A stretch of 43,508 nucleotides of DNA from assembly GCA_035573435.1 (NCBI GenBank), contig DATMZR010000024.1, positions 1 to 43,508 on the forward strand, written 5' to 3'. Under the pieces are notes generated by a model. It had not been told where the DNA came from. It searched no databases and worked only from the letters and a program-made list of their open reading frames with translations. This document shows, piece by piece, positions 1 through 8,883 of the stretch. Both the position numbers and the translations under genes were made by a program. How positions within the stretch are numbered: the first letter of the stretch is position 1; the number at the start of each line of letters is the position of its first letter. This DNA is from Solirubrobacterales bacterium. GTDB taxonomy: Bacteria > Actinomycetota > Thermoleophilia > Solirubrobacterales > 70-9.

Positions 1-2
1 CC

Positions 3-476
3 GAGATCGCCCGCGCCGTTCGTGAGCGGACCTGGGTCGCGGTCGTCTCGTTCGACATCGATCACTTCAAGCTCGTCAACGACGACTGGGGCCATGAGGA
101 GGGCGATCGCGCGCTCGCCCGCCTCGCCGACGTTTTCCGCCGGGAAACCCGCGGCAACGACGTCGTCGGGCGCGTGGGCGGTGAGGAGTTCATCGCCCTG
201 CTGGGGTCCTCGGACCTCGACGCGGCGCGGAGCTATGCGGAGCGTGTACGGACTGCCTTCGTGGGCGGGAGCAGGGCGGGCGGACCGACGCCCACGATCA
301 GCGCCGGGGTGACGGCGGCGCTCGCCCCGCCGGACCTCGAGCGGCTGCTGCGCGATGCCGACGATGCGCTGTACGCGGCGAAGTGCACCGGCCGCAACCG
401 GACCGTCAGCGACCCGACCGACGCGAACGTCCTGCGCCCCGGGCCGATGGCGGCCGAGCTGACCAGGCTCGGCTAA
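3..476 (+). CDS. GGDEF-domain diguanylate cyclase, C-terminal part (5' end outside window)
   Basis: This is the C-terminal 157 residues of a protein whose start lies before the window. It would condense two GTP into c-di-GMP. In the visible fragment the metal-binding stretch FDIDHFKLVND is at residues 17-27. The active-site loop is GGEEF at 59-63, an accepted variant of GGDEF. An RGND motif (50-53) lies exactly five residues before it, matching the RxxD inhibitory I-site, so product feedback is likely. The domain continues through the usual DDALYAAK region, followed by about 35 residues of tail. Any sensor or membrane region is not visible. The gene converges with the MBL-fold gene that follows. 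An HD-GYP protein near the other end of the window could degrade the product. Confidence 0.93.
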   Translation, partial: EIARAVRERTWVAVVSFDIDHFKLVNDDWGHEEGDRALARLADVFRRETRGNDVVGRVGGEEFIALLGSSDLDAARSYAERVRTAFVGGSRAGGPTPTISAGVTAALAPPDLERLLRDADDALYAAKCTGRNRTVSDPTDANVLRPGPMAAELTRLG

Positions 477-547
477 CCCAGAGTGCTCGACAGCCGGATC
501 GTTTTCGAACTAGACGAAGTATCGACCGAGGTCGGGCTGAGGCCCGC

Positions 548-1624
548 TCAGACGGGCTTCTGGTCTCTTCGATTGAGGTCTCGCGCCAGCAGTGCCATAC
601 GGAAGAACGCGGCGATCAGCTCGCGCGGCCCGGGTGGCTTGGCGGCGCCACGACGGTGCGCGTCGATGGTGCCCACGCTGACCAGCGCACGCTCGGGAGC
701 GAGCCAGCCCGCGAAGCCTCGCTCGGCGATCTCGTCTCCGAGCACGAGTGCGCGCGCCGCCTGGGGCGGCGAGCTTCCGGCCTCGAGATGCTCCCCGGCC
801 GCGCGCTCCAGCCAGCGCCAGTAGTCGATCAGGCGCCGCACCTCGTCGGGGCCGCAGACCGGGCCGTGCCCGGGGATAAACCGCTCCGCACCGAGCTCCA
901 GCAGCCGCTCGAGAGCCGACACCCAGCGCTCGAGCGGCCCTGCCCACATGATGGGAGTGACGCCAATGAAGAGGATGTCGGCCGCGATCGCGATCCGCGC
1001 GTCCGGAACCCAGACGATCAGGTCACCCGGGGTGTGCGCAGGGCCGACCTCGATCAGACGAATCGCGCGGCCGCCGACGTCGAGCTCGAGCTCGCGGGAG
1101 AACGTGCGGGTCGGCGACACCAGCCGCACTTCGTCGAACTCGAAGGGCTTCAGTGCCTCACTGACGTAGGCCGCGATCGCGGCGACGTCGCCGCGCCGCG
1201 GATAGGGAAACGGCATCGAGCCCGCGCGCCGCAGAGCGGCCGCCAACATGCCGAAGCGCTTCATCTCGGCGGGGGACTCATCTTCCATCACCGTCCTCGC
1301 GGACTCGGTGGCGATGATCTCCGCTCCTCGGACCTCCTGGTTCCCCCACCAGTGGTCGCCGTCGGAGTGTGTGTTGACGAGCAACTCGATCGGTGCGTCA
1401 TGGATCAGAGGCGCCATCGCCGTGAGCATGCGGCGTGTGAGCCGCCGATCCCACAACGTGTCAATCAGTAGTGACGCTCCCTCGCCGATCACCAGGCTCG
1501 CGTTGCTTTCGCCGAGCAGCCCGTTGGGTTGCAGCCAGGCATGGACGCCCGAACCGACCTGGGTCAGGCCGCCCTCGAATCGCGTGGGTCCGGGGTGAAG
1601 GGGCGGGACCGGGGCCATCAGCAT
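548..1624 (-). CDS. MBL-fold metallo-hydrolase
   Basis: A 358-residue metallo-beta-lactamase-fold hydrolase. The first metal motif is NTHSDGDHWWGN, with H86, D88, D90 and H91, so the second histidine of the usual HxHxDH is replaced by Asp, as in some quinoprotein-relay and SoxH-like members. Further expected ligands are H197 (HTPGD), D216 (ADILF) and H253 (PGHGP). No signal peptide is seen. The substrate cannot be read from sequence; candidates include thioesters, lactones or sulfur compounds. The start is uncertain between ATG 1624 and an in-frame ATG two codons later; neither has a strong Shine-Dalgarno sequence. It stands alone, convergent with the GGDEF gene. Confidence 0.88.
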   Translation of the reverse strand: MLMAPVPPLHPGPTRFEGGLTQVGSGVHAWLQPNGLLGESNASLVIGEGASLLIDTLWDRRLTRRMLTAMAPLIHDAPIELLVNTHSDGDHWWGNQEVRGAEIIATESARTVMEDESPAEMKRFGMLAAALRRAGSMPFPYPRRGDVAAIAAYVSEALKPFEFDEVRLVSPTRTFSRELELDVGGRAIRLIEVGPAHTPGDLIVWVPDARIAIAADILFIGVTPIMWAGPLERWVSALERLLELGAERFIPGHGPVCGPDEVRRLIDYWRWLERAAGEHLEAGSSPPQAARALVLGDEIAERGFAGWLAPERALVSVGTIDAHRRGAAKPPGPRELIAAFFRMALLARDLNRRDQKPV

Positions 1625-1651
1625 GCATTCTTGCTCGCGCAGCCGGAGGGC

Positions 1652-1678
1652 GTGGGTTCAAATCCCACCCCCGCTACT
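1652..1678 (+). pseudogene. tRNA-fMet-like 3' fragment (T arm plus acceptor 3' strand)
   Basis: GTGGG-TTCAAAT-CCCAC forms a complete 5-bp T stem with a 7-nt T loop. It is followed by CCCCGCT, discriminator A and then CT, which matches my recollection of actinobacterial initiator tRNA 3' ends (CCCCGCTACT). No D arm, anticodon arm or matching 5' acceptor strand was found in the preceding 100 nt, so this is a fragment and not a working tRNA. A second copy of the core is at 14340-14363. Confidence 0.6.
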
Positions 1679-1820
1679 CAACGAAGCCACCGCCCCCGCA
1701 AACGTGGGCTTTCTCTGCGGAGACCAGAATCCGATCACGGCGGGTTCGGGTATTGCGAACTCCTCGGCAAAATGATCCGACCATGGGCGCGACAGGGATC
1801 CCTTCCTCGCTCATCTGACG

Positions 1821-2903
1821 ATGGCGCAGGCGCGGGCGACCACCGGCTCGCATCTGCCGGCGACCTGGACGCTTCGCGGCGACCCGGTGCCGGCCATTGG
1901 GCGGGGCTTTCTGGTCGCGGTGCCGGTCGCCGCCGGCCTGCTCACGGAGCTCGAGCTCGACGACGCGGTTGCCGGAGGGGTCGGCTCTGCAGCGATGATC
2001 TGCGGCTTCATCGCCTTCGACGCCCCTGCCCGGGTGCGGGTGCGCTGGCAACTGTGCTGCGCACCCCTGGTTGGCATGGTGGCGGCGCTCGGCGTCCTAA
2101 CGAGCCAGACCGTGGCGACTGCCATCCTCGGCATGGCGGTTGTGGCGACGCTCGGTGGTTACGCGGTTGCCGTCTCGCTGCGCATGGCGATCGCCGGTCT
2201 CTCAGTGGTGCTCGTCTTCTTGATCGCGCAGGGGCTGTGGCTGGAGCCGGCTCAAGCCTGGACGGCGCTCGCGATCGGCACCTGTGGTGGTCTCGCCCAG
2301 GCCGGCTGGGCTGCCTGCGTCTGGGCAGTCGTCGATCGCGGGCGCGAGCGGCGGTTCGAGCTCCGTCGAGCTGCTGCGGATACGGCCGCGAAGCTGCGCG
2401 CCGGCTTGGACCTCCATCGCGCGACCTTGCGACATGCCGTTCGCTTCGGCGCAGCGTTGGCAATCGGCGTTGCGATCTACCGGCTGGTGGGCTTCCATGA
2501 CCACGGCTATTGGGTGCCGTTGACGATCCTGTTCGTGCTCAAGCCCGAGGCCAGCCAGACCTCTGAGCGAATCGCAATGCGCGCGGCCGGGACCGCGATG
2601 GGGCTCGTGCTGGCCACCGCCGTGGCCGAGGTTCTGAGCGATGCGGTCATCCCGACCACCATCGTGCTCACGATTGCCGCGGCGCTCGCCTACGCGCTGC
2701 TGGCGATCGAGTACGCGCTCTTCACGACCGCGATCACCGTTTACGTCGTGCTCCTGACCGACACGCTGGGCTCGTCTGCATTCGACGCGGCCGGTGAGCG
2801 TGCCCTCGGCACAGTGCTCGGGATCCTGGTGGCGGCGCTGGCCTTCCGGGCCTTCGGCGAAGTTGGGGAGTCTCATTCCGATACGGAGCCTGAGCGGAAG
2901 TGA
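1821..2903 (+). CDS. FUSC-family integral membrane protein
   Basis: A 360-residue membrane protein of the FUSC (fusaric-acid-resistance / aromatic-acid exporter-like) superfamily. Two blocks of hydrophobic segments (about 25-170 and 205-345) are split by a basic, helical cytoplasmic stretch (about 172-204). The second block begins with the family signature HGYWVPLTILFVLKP (228-242), then an R-x-x-GT motif near 254-258. Half-size FUSC proteins like this are common in actinobacteria, and the substrate is unknown. The ATG at 1821 has no obvious Shine-Dalgarno. It converges with the lipoprotein gene beyond, and the two are separated by a palindromic repeat and a strong hairpin. Confidence 0.85.
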   Translation: MAQARATTGSHLPATWTLRGDPVPAIGRGFLVAVPVAAGLLTELELDDAVAGGVGSAAMICGFIAFDAPARVRVRWQLCCAPLVGMVAALGVLTSQTVATAILGMAVVATLGGYAVAVSLRMAIAGLSVVLVFLIAQGLWLEPAQAWTALAIGTCGGLAQAGWAACVWAVVDRGRERRFELRRAAADTAAKLRAGLDLHRATLRHAVRFGAALAIGVAIYRLVGFHDHGYWVPLTILFVLKPEASQTSERIAMRAAGTAMGLVLATAVAEVLSDAVIPTTIVLTIAAALAYALLAIEYALFTTAITVYVVLLTDTLGSSAFDAAGERALGTVLGILVAALAFRAFGEVGESHSDTEPERK

Positions 2904-3006
2904 TTGGGGGAGTCGGCTGGTTCCGAGCCCGTGGTACCAGCCGTGGTACCGAAACTGAGCGAAACTCAGCCGATCTCAGAACAGCTCGGCGTGCCTTTCG
3001 TGTTCG

Positions 3007-3043
3007 TGGCGAGTTTGAGGCGGTATGCGCCACAAACTCGCCA
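3007..3043 (+). repeat. 37-bp palindromic repeat, copy A
   Basis: Outer arms TGGCGAGTTTG (3007-3017) and CAAACTCGCCA (3033-3043) are perfect 11-bp inverted repeats. Between them, GGCG-GTATG-CGCC adds an inner stem. Other copies are at 12767, 14755 and 34352, all in this orientation. This copy lies between two convergent genes. Confidence 0.9.
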
Positions 3044-3052
3044 TCCGGCGAT

Positions 3053-3079
3053 TGAGGGCCGGCAAGATGCCGGCCCTCA
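3053..3079. terminator. Strong hairpin between convergent genes
   Basis: TGAGGGCCGGC (3053-3063), a 5-nt loop AAGAT, then GCCGGCCCTCA (3069-3079): a perfect 11-bp stem. It lies between the ends of the FUSC gene and the convergent lipoprotein gene, so it could serve both. There is no clear U tract in either direction, which is common for GC-rich terminators. Confidence 0.6.
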
Positions 3080-3111
3080 TCATCGTCCCATCTACGGCCG
3101 AACGCGGTCCA

Positions 3112-3915
3112 CTACCGTCCAGGCGTGTAGCTGACCAGCTCCGCGCGGCCGCCGGCGCCGTCGGTGTGCACGCTCAGCAGCGGGCCGACGCCAGGGGCAT
3201 AGAACTTCAGCTCCTGGACCTTCGGTTCCGTCGGCACCAGATCACGGGTCATCAGGACGTCTGTATCGAATTGGCCGAAGGGCACCTCGACCTGCTCCTG
3301 TCCGACCGTGATGACGGCACCCTTGTCCTCGGCCACGCCCTTGTAGTACTCCTGCCGGTAGGCCATCCCTGGCTCGGGATTCGCCGGCATGGCGATCCCG
3401 GCCTGGGCTCCGTCCACGCCGGCCTCAAACGACCCGGCGGTCGTCGTCGGTTTGCCGTTCTTGTACTCGGCGGTCGCCTCCCCCAGGTACCAGACGTTCC
3501 CGTCCGAGTCCTGGGCGTACCAGTCGTCCGTGACCTCGACCGGCGTGCCGTGCTCGCTCACCGTGTCGCGGACCACCCTGGCCACGACCCCGTTGGCCAT
3601 CGTCTTGGTCTTGTGCGTGACCTCGACCACGGCCTTCTCGCGCGTCCCCGTCGTGTCTGTCTCCCTGTAGACCCACTTGCTGCCCGGGCTCATCGGCCAG
3701 TACGGGTTGTCGATCTTGGTCGTGAATTCGGCCGGGTCGAGCTTCACCGGCTCGCTTCCTTGAGGCAACCCCGACCCCGTCGGGCTCGACGATGCCGCGG
3801 GGGTCGCCTCGTTTCCGGTCGCGGTTGTCCCTTCGCCACAGGCAGCCACGCCGATCGCCAGCGCCGCGGTGACGCACAGGGTCGTCGCGGTCGTCTTGAT
3901 CTTCCTCCTAGTCAT
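3112..3915 (-). CDS. Exported lipoprotein, paralogue of the 6244-7656 product
   Basis: A 267-residue predicted lipoprotein. The basic N-terminus and hydrophobic segment end in the lipobox VAAC with Cys26, followed by a low-complexity Ala/Ser/Thr/Gly linker to about residue 55. The folded domain begins with NPYWPMSPGSKWVY (70-83) and contains DWYAQDSDGNVWYLGE (131-146). Both recur in recognisable form in the lipoprotein at 6244-7656, so the two are paralogues. No enzyme motif is visible; a ligand-binding or envelope role is inference. The start ATG has AGGGAGAAGC just upstream. It is divergent from the two-component operon, and its upstream region carries four 11-bp-phased repeats resembling those ahead of the regulator gene, so control by that system is likely. 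Confidence 0.85.
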   Translation of the reverse strand: MTRRKIKTTATTLCVTAALAIGVAACGEGTTATGNEATPAASSSPTGSGLPQGSEPVKLDPAEFTTKIDNPYWPMSPGSKWVYRETDTTGTREKAVVEVTHKTKTMANGVVARVVRDTVSEHGTPVEVTDDWYAQDSDGNVWYLGEATAEYKNGKPTTTAGSFEAGVDGAQAGIAMPANPEPGMAYRQEYYKGVAEDKGAVITVGQEQVEVPFGQFDTDVLMTRDLVPTEPKVQELKFYAPGVGPLLSVHTDGAGGRAELVSYTPGR

Positions 3916-3971
3916 CGCTTCTCCCTTTCGCCTCCGGCCCGGTGGGCCGGCTGGTGGACTTGTCGATGCCA

Positions 3972-4027
3972 GGTCTACGCCAGGGCCATGAAGCGTCCAT
4001 GACGAATCGGTGAAAGCGCGATGAAAG
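3972..4027 (-). promoter_or_regulatory. Phased response-regulator-type repeats and -10 for the 3112-3915 lipoprotein
   Basis: Read on the minus strand: CTTTCA (4027-4022), CTTTCA (4016-4011), TCGTCA (4005-4000) and GCTTCA (3994-3989). Each starts exactly 11 bp after the last and ends in TCA. Eleven nt further on is TAGACC (3977-3972), a plausible -10. OmpR/PhoB-type regulators classically bind such 11-bp direct repeats in place of a -35. Confidence 0.6.
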
Positions 4028-4073
4028 TGTCCGCGAGCCGAGGTTTCGAACCCCTACGCCGCCAGGCCCCCGG

Positions 4074-4106
4074 CTCTCAGGCTCCTCTCATCTTTGTCGC
4101 GATCAT
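4074..4106 (+). promoter_or_regulatory. Phased CTCTCA repeats and -10 for the two-component operon
   Basis: CTCTCA at 4074-4079 and 4085-4090 are spaced 11 bp start to start. Ten nt downstream, GATCAT (4101-4106) could act as a -10, 6 nt before the GTG start, giving a leaderless or nearly leaderless mRNA. The layout suggests autoactivation by the encoded regulator. Confidence 0.55.
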
Positions 4107-4112
4107 GGGTAT

Positions 4113-4787
<675 letters not shown>

Positions 4788-4798
4788 TCCTCCGCCGT

Positions 4799-6166
4799 TT
4801 GCCGATACGCGTTCGGCTCACGGCAGCTTTCGCCCTCGCCATGCTGCTCGTGCTGGTGGCGGCGGCGACCTTCGTCTACCTGCGCCAGCGCGCTGACCTG
4901 ACCGAGACGATCGACCACGGGCTCGCCCGGCGCTCGGACGACGTGGCCGCCGTCATCCGTCGCTCCGGGCCCAGCCTGGCGCGGGTGGGCAGCGGCAGGG
5001 TCACCGATCCGGAGGACAACTTCATCCAGCTCCTGACTCCGCAGGGACGCCGCGTGGACGGAACCAGGGCCATACGCGCCCCGGTGCTAAGCCCCGAGGA
5101 GGCCAGGCGGGCATCGCGGGACGGGACCGAGCTCGAGCGCGAGCTCCCAAGCATCGAGGGAACGGCTCGGATGCTCGCGCGCCCGCTGGTGGTCGGGGGA
5201 CGGCCGCTCGTCTTGGTCGTCGGCGTCTCGCTCGCGGACCGCGAGGAGACGCTCTCGGCATTGCTCAGGTCGTTCTTGATCGGCGTTCCGATCGCGGTCT
5301 TGCTCGCATCCGGGATCGGTTACTGGCTTGCCATCGCCGGCCTCGCGCCAGTCGAGGCGATGCGCCGGCGGGCGAAGCGGGTCTCCCTGGGGCGCGGCGG
5401 CGAGCGGCTGCCGCTCCCGGCCGCCCAGGACGAGATCCGCCGCCTCGGCGAGACGCTGAACGAGATGCTCGCCCGCTTGGAGGAGTCGTTTCAGCGCGAG
5501 CGCCGGTTCGTGGCAGACGCCAGCCACGAGCTACGCACCCCGCTTGCGGTGCTGAAGGCCGAGCTGGAAGCTGCGATCCGCATCGGTGAACACGACCCCG
5601 AGGTCCGCGAGTCGCTCGGCGTCGCCCTCGAGGAGACGGATCACCTCGCCCAGCTCGCCGAGGACCTGCTGCTGATTGCCCGGGCTGCCGACGGGCGCCT
5701 GCCGGTACACCGCGAGCAGGTCGAGGTCGGTGAGCTGCTCGAGAGGACCCGGCAGCGCTTCAGCGATCGCGCGTGCGAGCAGGGTCGCGAGATCCGGGTC
5801 GACGCGCAGGGGGTCGGAAGCGTGTGGGTCGACCCGCTTCGGGCTCGCCAGGCGCTGGGGAACCTGGTGGACAACGCCCTGCGTCACGGCGGCGGCGAGA
5901 TCCGGCTCTCCGCTCGCCGGTCGGGCAAAGCGATCGAGATCGACGTCGGCGACGAGGGTCCCGGCTTTCCGGCCGAGCTCGAGCTGCACGCCTTCGAGCG
6001 CTTCACGAGCGGCGACCGCGAACGCACCCGGAGCGGGGCGGGGCTCGGACTGGCGATCGTGCGGGCGATCTCGGAGGCGCACGGCGCGACCGCGACGATC
6101 GTCGACACCGGCGCCGCGGGGGCCACGGTTCGGCTCCGCTTTCCGCTGGCCGCCGCGGCCAAATAG
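4799..6166 (+). CDS. Sensor histidine kinase (HAMP-HisKA-HATPase)
   Basis: About 455 residues from the TTG at 4799. TM1 is at 8-28, an extracytoplasmic loop of about 130 residues follows, and TM2 is at about 158-180. HAMP spans about 180-233, the H box ASHELRTPL has H243, the N box is NLVDNALRH (355-363), G1 is DEGPGF (385-390) and G2 is GAGLGLAIV (413-421). It would autophosphorylate H243 and pass phosphate to D51 of the upstream regulator. The start is unusual: no ATG or GTG lies near the N-terminus. A CTG at 4784 overlaps the regulator stop as CTGA and has AAAGGA 3 nt before it, while TTG 4799 has no Shine-Dalgarno. The true start could be either. Confidence 0.93.
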   Translation: MPIRVRLTAAFALAMLLVLVAAATFVYLRQRADLTETIDHGLARRSDDVAAVIRRSGPSLARVGSGRVTDPEDNFIQLLTPQGRRVDGTRAIRAPVLSPEEARRASRDGTELERELPSIEGTARMLARPLVVGGRPLVLVVGVSLADREETLSALLRSFLIGVPIAVLLASGIGYWLAIAGLAPVEAMRRRAKRVSLGRGGERLPLPAAQDEIRRLGETLNEMLARLEESFQRERRFVADASHELRTPLAVLKAELEAAIRIGEHDPEVRESLGVALEETDHLAQLAEDLLLIARAADGRLPVHREQVEVGELLERTRQRFSDRACEQGREIRVDAQGVGSVWVDPLRARQALGNLVDNALRHGGGEIRLSARRSGKAIEIDVGDEGPGFPAELELHAFERFTSGDRERTRSGAGLGLAIVRAISEAHGATATIVDTGAAGATVRLRFPLAAAAK

Positions 6167-6175
6167 GCGAAGCCG

Positions 6176-6209
6176 CTCTCAGCTGGCTCTCAGTGGCCGT
6201 CCGTAGAAC
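6176..6209 (+). promoter_or_regulatory. Phased CTCTCA repeats and -10 for the 6244-7656 lipoprotein
   Basis: CTCTCA at 6176-6181 and 6187-6192, again with an 11-bp period, are followed after 11 nt by TAGAAC (6204-6209) as a possible -10. The site lies just after the kinase stop codon, so the lipoprotein probably has its own promoter besides any read-through. Confidence 0.6.
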
Positions 6210-6243
6210 GGGCCCCGCAAGCCAAAACGGGAGGTCGATTCCG

Positions 6244-7656
6244 ATGCAGATCAATCAGAGGCAATCCGCCAATCAGAAGGCGTTCGCCATCGCAGCAGCC
6301 ACGGCCATTGTCGCGGCGCTCGCGCTGGGCGCCTGCGGGAGCGACGACGGGGCCGACGCAAGCGCGGGGGCTTCCGAGACGATCCCGCAGCCGAGTCAGG
6401 CCCAGCTCGCGGCGGCCAATCTGGACAAGCTCCCCGTGGCGCCCGAGAGTGAGCGGGTCGACATCACGGCGCCGACGTTCTCGAATCCCACCGAGATCAC
6501 CAACCCGCTGTTTCCGATCAGCGACCTGCAGTCGGTGATCTTCAGCGGCAAGGTCGAGGGCAAGCCGTTTCACACCGAGACCACGCTGCTGCCGGTGACG
6601 CAGAGGATCGAGTGGAGCGAGGGTCAGTGGGTGGAGGTCCTCGTCTCGCAGTACATGGCCTACATCGACGGGCGCATCGAGGAGGTTGCGCTCGACCGCT
6701 ACGCCCAGGCCGACGACGGGTCGGTGTGGTACCTGGGCGAGGACGTGTACGACTACAGCAACACCAGCGGCCTCATCGACGGCACCGCGGGCACCTGGCT
6801 CGCCGGAAGGGATGGCCCCATCGAGATGATCATGCCCGGCGACCCCCAGGTTGGCGACGTGCATCGCGCTGAGAACATCCCCGGGATCGCCTTCGAGGAG
6901 GTGACGATCAAGAGGATCAACAAGACCGTGGACGGTCCCACGGGCCCGGTTGAGGGCGCGATGATTGCCCGCGAACTCCACGACGATGGGACCTACAGCG
7001 ACAAGGTCTTCGCCCCCGGCTACGGCGAGTTCTTCTCCGGCCACGGGAGCGAGGTCGAGGCGATGGCGCTCGCCGTTCCCACCGATGCCCTCGGTGGGCC
7101 TGTGCCGCCCGAGCTGGAGGCGTTGTCGGCGGCCGCCAACAAGCTCCTCGACCGGGTCGTCTCCGGGAATTGGAGCTCGGCAGCGGCGGCTGAGAGGGCC
7201 GCGGCGGGGGCCTGGGGTCGCTACCAGCAGGGTGAGGTTCCACCCCGGCTCGCCGCCGAGATGGACCGCGCGCTGAAGACGCTGGGAGGTGCGATCGATG
7301 CCCACGATCAAGAGCAGGCTGGCAACGCGGGGATCGACGTGACTCAGTCGACGCTCGACCTCGAGCTGCGCTATCGGCCGCAGACCGAGATCGACCTCGC
7401 CCGCTTCGAGCTGTGGGCGCGCCAGATCCTGGTTCACGGGGCCGCCGGCGACATGGGCGGTGTGAACGGGGATGTCGCCACCCTGGACTGGGTCCGGGAT
7501 CGGTTCGCGCACACAGTCGAGCCCGCCGACATGACCAGGATCGACACACGCCTGGAGGTGCTGCGGGAGGCAGTGGTCAACGCGGATCTCAAGGCGGCGG
7601 CCGACGAGGCGCCCCGGCTCCTGAAGGCCATCAAGGCGGCCCGGCACACGACCTGA
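6244..7656 (+). CDS. Exported lipoprotein with helical C-terminal domain
   Basis: A 470-residue predicted lipoprotein. The signal peptide ends in lipobox LGAC with Cys31. Residues 80 to about 265 form the domain shared with the 3112-3915 product: NPLFPIS at its start, DRYAQADDGSVWYLGE (151-166), and a matching APGYGEF segment later. Residues from about 275 to the end are a predicted all-helical domain that the smaller paralogue lacks, rich in Ala, Arg and acidic residues with no Cys. I do not recognise a catalytic motif. The start ATG has GGGAGG 8 nt upstream. It lies downstream of the sensor kinase with its own phased repeat site, suggesting it is an output, or a ligand-binding partner, of that system. 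Confidence 0.88.
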   Translation: MQINQRQSANQKAFAIAAATAIVAALALGACGSDDGADASAGASETIPQPSQAQLAAANLDKLPVAPESERVDITAPTFSNPTEITNPLFPISDLQSVIFSGKVEGKPFHTETTLLPVTQRIEWSEGQWVEVLVSQYMAYIDGRIEEVALDRYAQADDGSVWYLGEDVYDYSNTSGLIDGTAGTWLAGRDGPIEMIMPGDPQVGDVHRAENIPGIAFEEVTIKRINKTVDGPTGPVEGAMIARELHDDGTYSDKVFAPGYGEFFSGHGSEVEAMALAVPTDALGGPVPPELEALSAAANKLLDRVVSGNWSSAAAAERAAAGAWGRYQQGEVPPRLAAEMDRALKTLGGAIDAHDQEQAGNAGIDVTQSTLDLELRYRPQTEIDLARFELWARQILVHGAAGDMGGVNGDVATLDWVRDRFAHTVEPADMTRIDTRLEVLREAVVNADLKAAADEAPRLLKAIKAARHTT

Positions 7657-7681
7657 GTGGAGTGTGGAGTCACGGGCCCTG

Positions 7682-8344
7682 CTAAGGGAGGGCCGTCCGG
7701 GCGAGTTGCGCCGGTTGGCCGACCGCGTTCAGACCAAACTGCAGCCGGTGGACCAAGACCACATCTCGGTCGCGCGTCTCGATCGACCACCGGTAACCCG
7801 CCTGTTCGAGGAAGGCGACGGTGGCCGGCCGGCCGGGATCGGCGAGCCAGGCCTCCGGCGCTAGGCGGGGCAAGAGCGACAACAGCAGGGGGATGCTGGC
7901 AGGCTCATAGAGGACGTCAGCGGCGAGCACCAGGTCGAACGGCGCGCGCCTGACGAGCTCCTCGGGTTCCGCCCAGTCCACCGTCGCCGTCTCCATTCGC
8001 ACGTCGTTCACCTGGGCGTTGCGCGCCGCGAGCGCGAGCGCGTCTGCGCATGCGTCCGTGGCCAGCACCGCGGCGCCTCCGCGCGCGGCGGCGATGCTCG
8101 GCACCGCGAGCCCACAGCCGAGCTCGACGACGCGCAGCCCGCGGAGCGCCACGCCTTCGAGCTCGCAGGCGAGCGCGACACCGCTACGCCAAAGGACCGA
8201 CCAGTAAGGCGCGATCGGTGCCCATTCGACGGCGCCCGCGTCCGGCAGCTCGGCGGACTCCTGCGGTTGGAGCAGGCGGAGCTCGCCGCTCGGCAGGTCG
8301 ATCGACTGGCTGACCAGCTTCGGGCACGGTTCGACTCGACGCAC
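7682..8344 (-). CDS. Class I SAM methyltransferase (METTL / Methyltransf_16-like)
   Basis: A 220-residue protein. Motif I is VVELGCGLAVP (72-82), the end of strand 2 is ATD with D97, and a later FDLVLAADVLYE segment (136-147) is typical of the lysine-methyltransferase-like Methyltransf_16 group. WSVLWRSG near residue 48 is also characteristic of that group. The substrate is unknown; a protein lysine or small molecule is possible. The GTG start shares a base with the stop codon of the upstream SRPBCC gene (TAGTG), so the pair is translationally coupled. Longer in-frame starts would lie inside the SRPBCC gene and are unlikely. Confidence 0.85.
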   Translation of the reverse strand: MRRVEPCPKLVSQSIDLPSGELRLLQPQESAELPDAGAVEWAPIAPYWSVLWRSGVALACELEGVALRGLRVVELGCGLAVPSIAAARGGAAVLATDACADALALAARNAQVNDVRMETATVDWAEPEELVRRAPFDLVLAADVLYEPASIPLLLSLLPRLAPEAWLADPGRPATVAFLEQAGYRWSIETRDRDVVLVHRLQFGLNAVGQPAQLARTALP

Positions 8345-8883
8345 TAGGCCGGGTCCAGCTCTTGAACCAGCCCCGCCAGACCCACGTTCTCCTCCGACAT
8401 CGCCTGGCCGCTTTCCAACAGGCTCTTGAGCGTCAAGAGCTGGTTCTCGATATCCCGGCCCACCATTCGACGCGCCATCGGAACCTGGGGCCTCGGAACC
8501 TTCCACTCGATCCGATCGCGCTGGGTCAGCCGAGTCGCCTCGCCAGAGCGTTCCAGGTCATGGCTCTGCTCAAGGCCATAAGTGACGCTAAAGACGCCTT
8601 CACCGTTCTCCTCGCGCATCCGCATCCGGCGCGGAGGTTCGAACTCCTCAACCGTGACCGCCAGCTCCTTGGATTGCTTCAGGCGTACCGGCTGGTGGAC
8701 GACGCGGTAACTGGTATTCGGCCCCGGGCCGTCTCCCACGAGCTGCTTGACCGAGACGACCTTGTCGCACCACTGCGGATCGTTTCGCAGGTCAGCGATG
8801 TACTCCCACACTTCTTCCAGGGGGCGAGCGATCACGATCGTCCTCTCGATCTCCGGACCGCGCCACGATGCGGGATCAGGCAT
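8344..8883 (-). CDS. SRPBCC-family (START-like) protein
   Basis: A 179-residue polyketide-cyclase/START-like fold protein. The N-terminal ERTIVIARPLEEVWEYIADL and the following NDPQWCDKV are the usual opening of the family, with beta-strand segments after it and a long C-terminal helix from about 140. It probably binds a hydrophobic ligand. The ATG at 8883 is preferred because homologues begin close to this point; an in-frame ATG at 8913 would lengthen it by 10 residues and lie within the tiny upstream ORF. The stop codon of that ORF overlaps this start, and this gene in turn overlaps the methyltransferase start. Confidence 0.85.
   Translation of the reverse strand: MPDPASWRGPEIERTIVIARPLEEVWEYIADLRNDPQWCDKVVSVKQLVGDGPGPNTSYRVVHQPVRLKQSKELAVTVEEFEPPRRMRMREENGEGVFSVTYGLEQSHDLERSGEATRLTQRDRIEWKVPRPQVPMARRMVGRDIENQLLTLKSLLESGQAMSEENVGLAGLVQELDPA

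Noticed and set aside
2920-2970. Short duplications CGTGGTACC and GAAACTCAG-like after the FUSC gene
   Set aside because: Too short and simple to support a function; no promoter or gene follows them directly.
4041-4066. tRNA-like T arm (GGTTTCGAACCCC)
   Set aside because: Loop and stem lengths do not fit and no other tRNA parts are present.
6190-7647. A 485-codon minus-strand ORF opposite the second lipoprotein
   Set aside because: Shadow ORF; the plus strand has a lipobox and paralogy to the 3112-3915 product.
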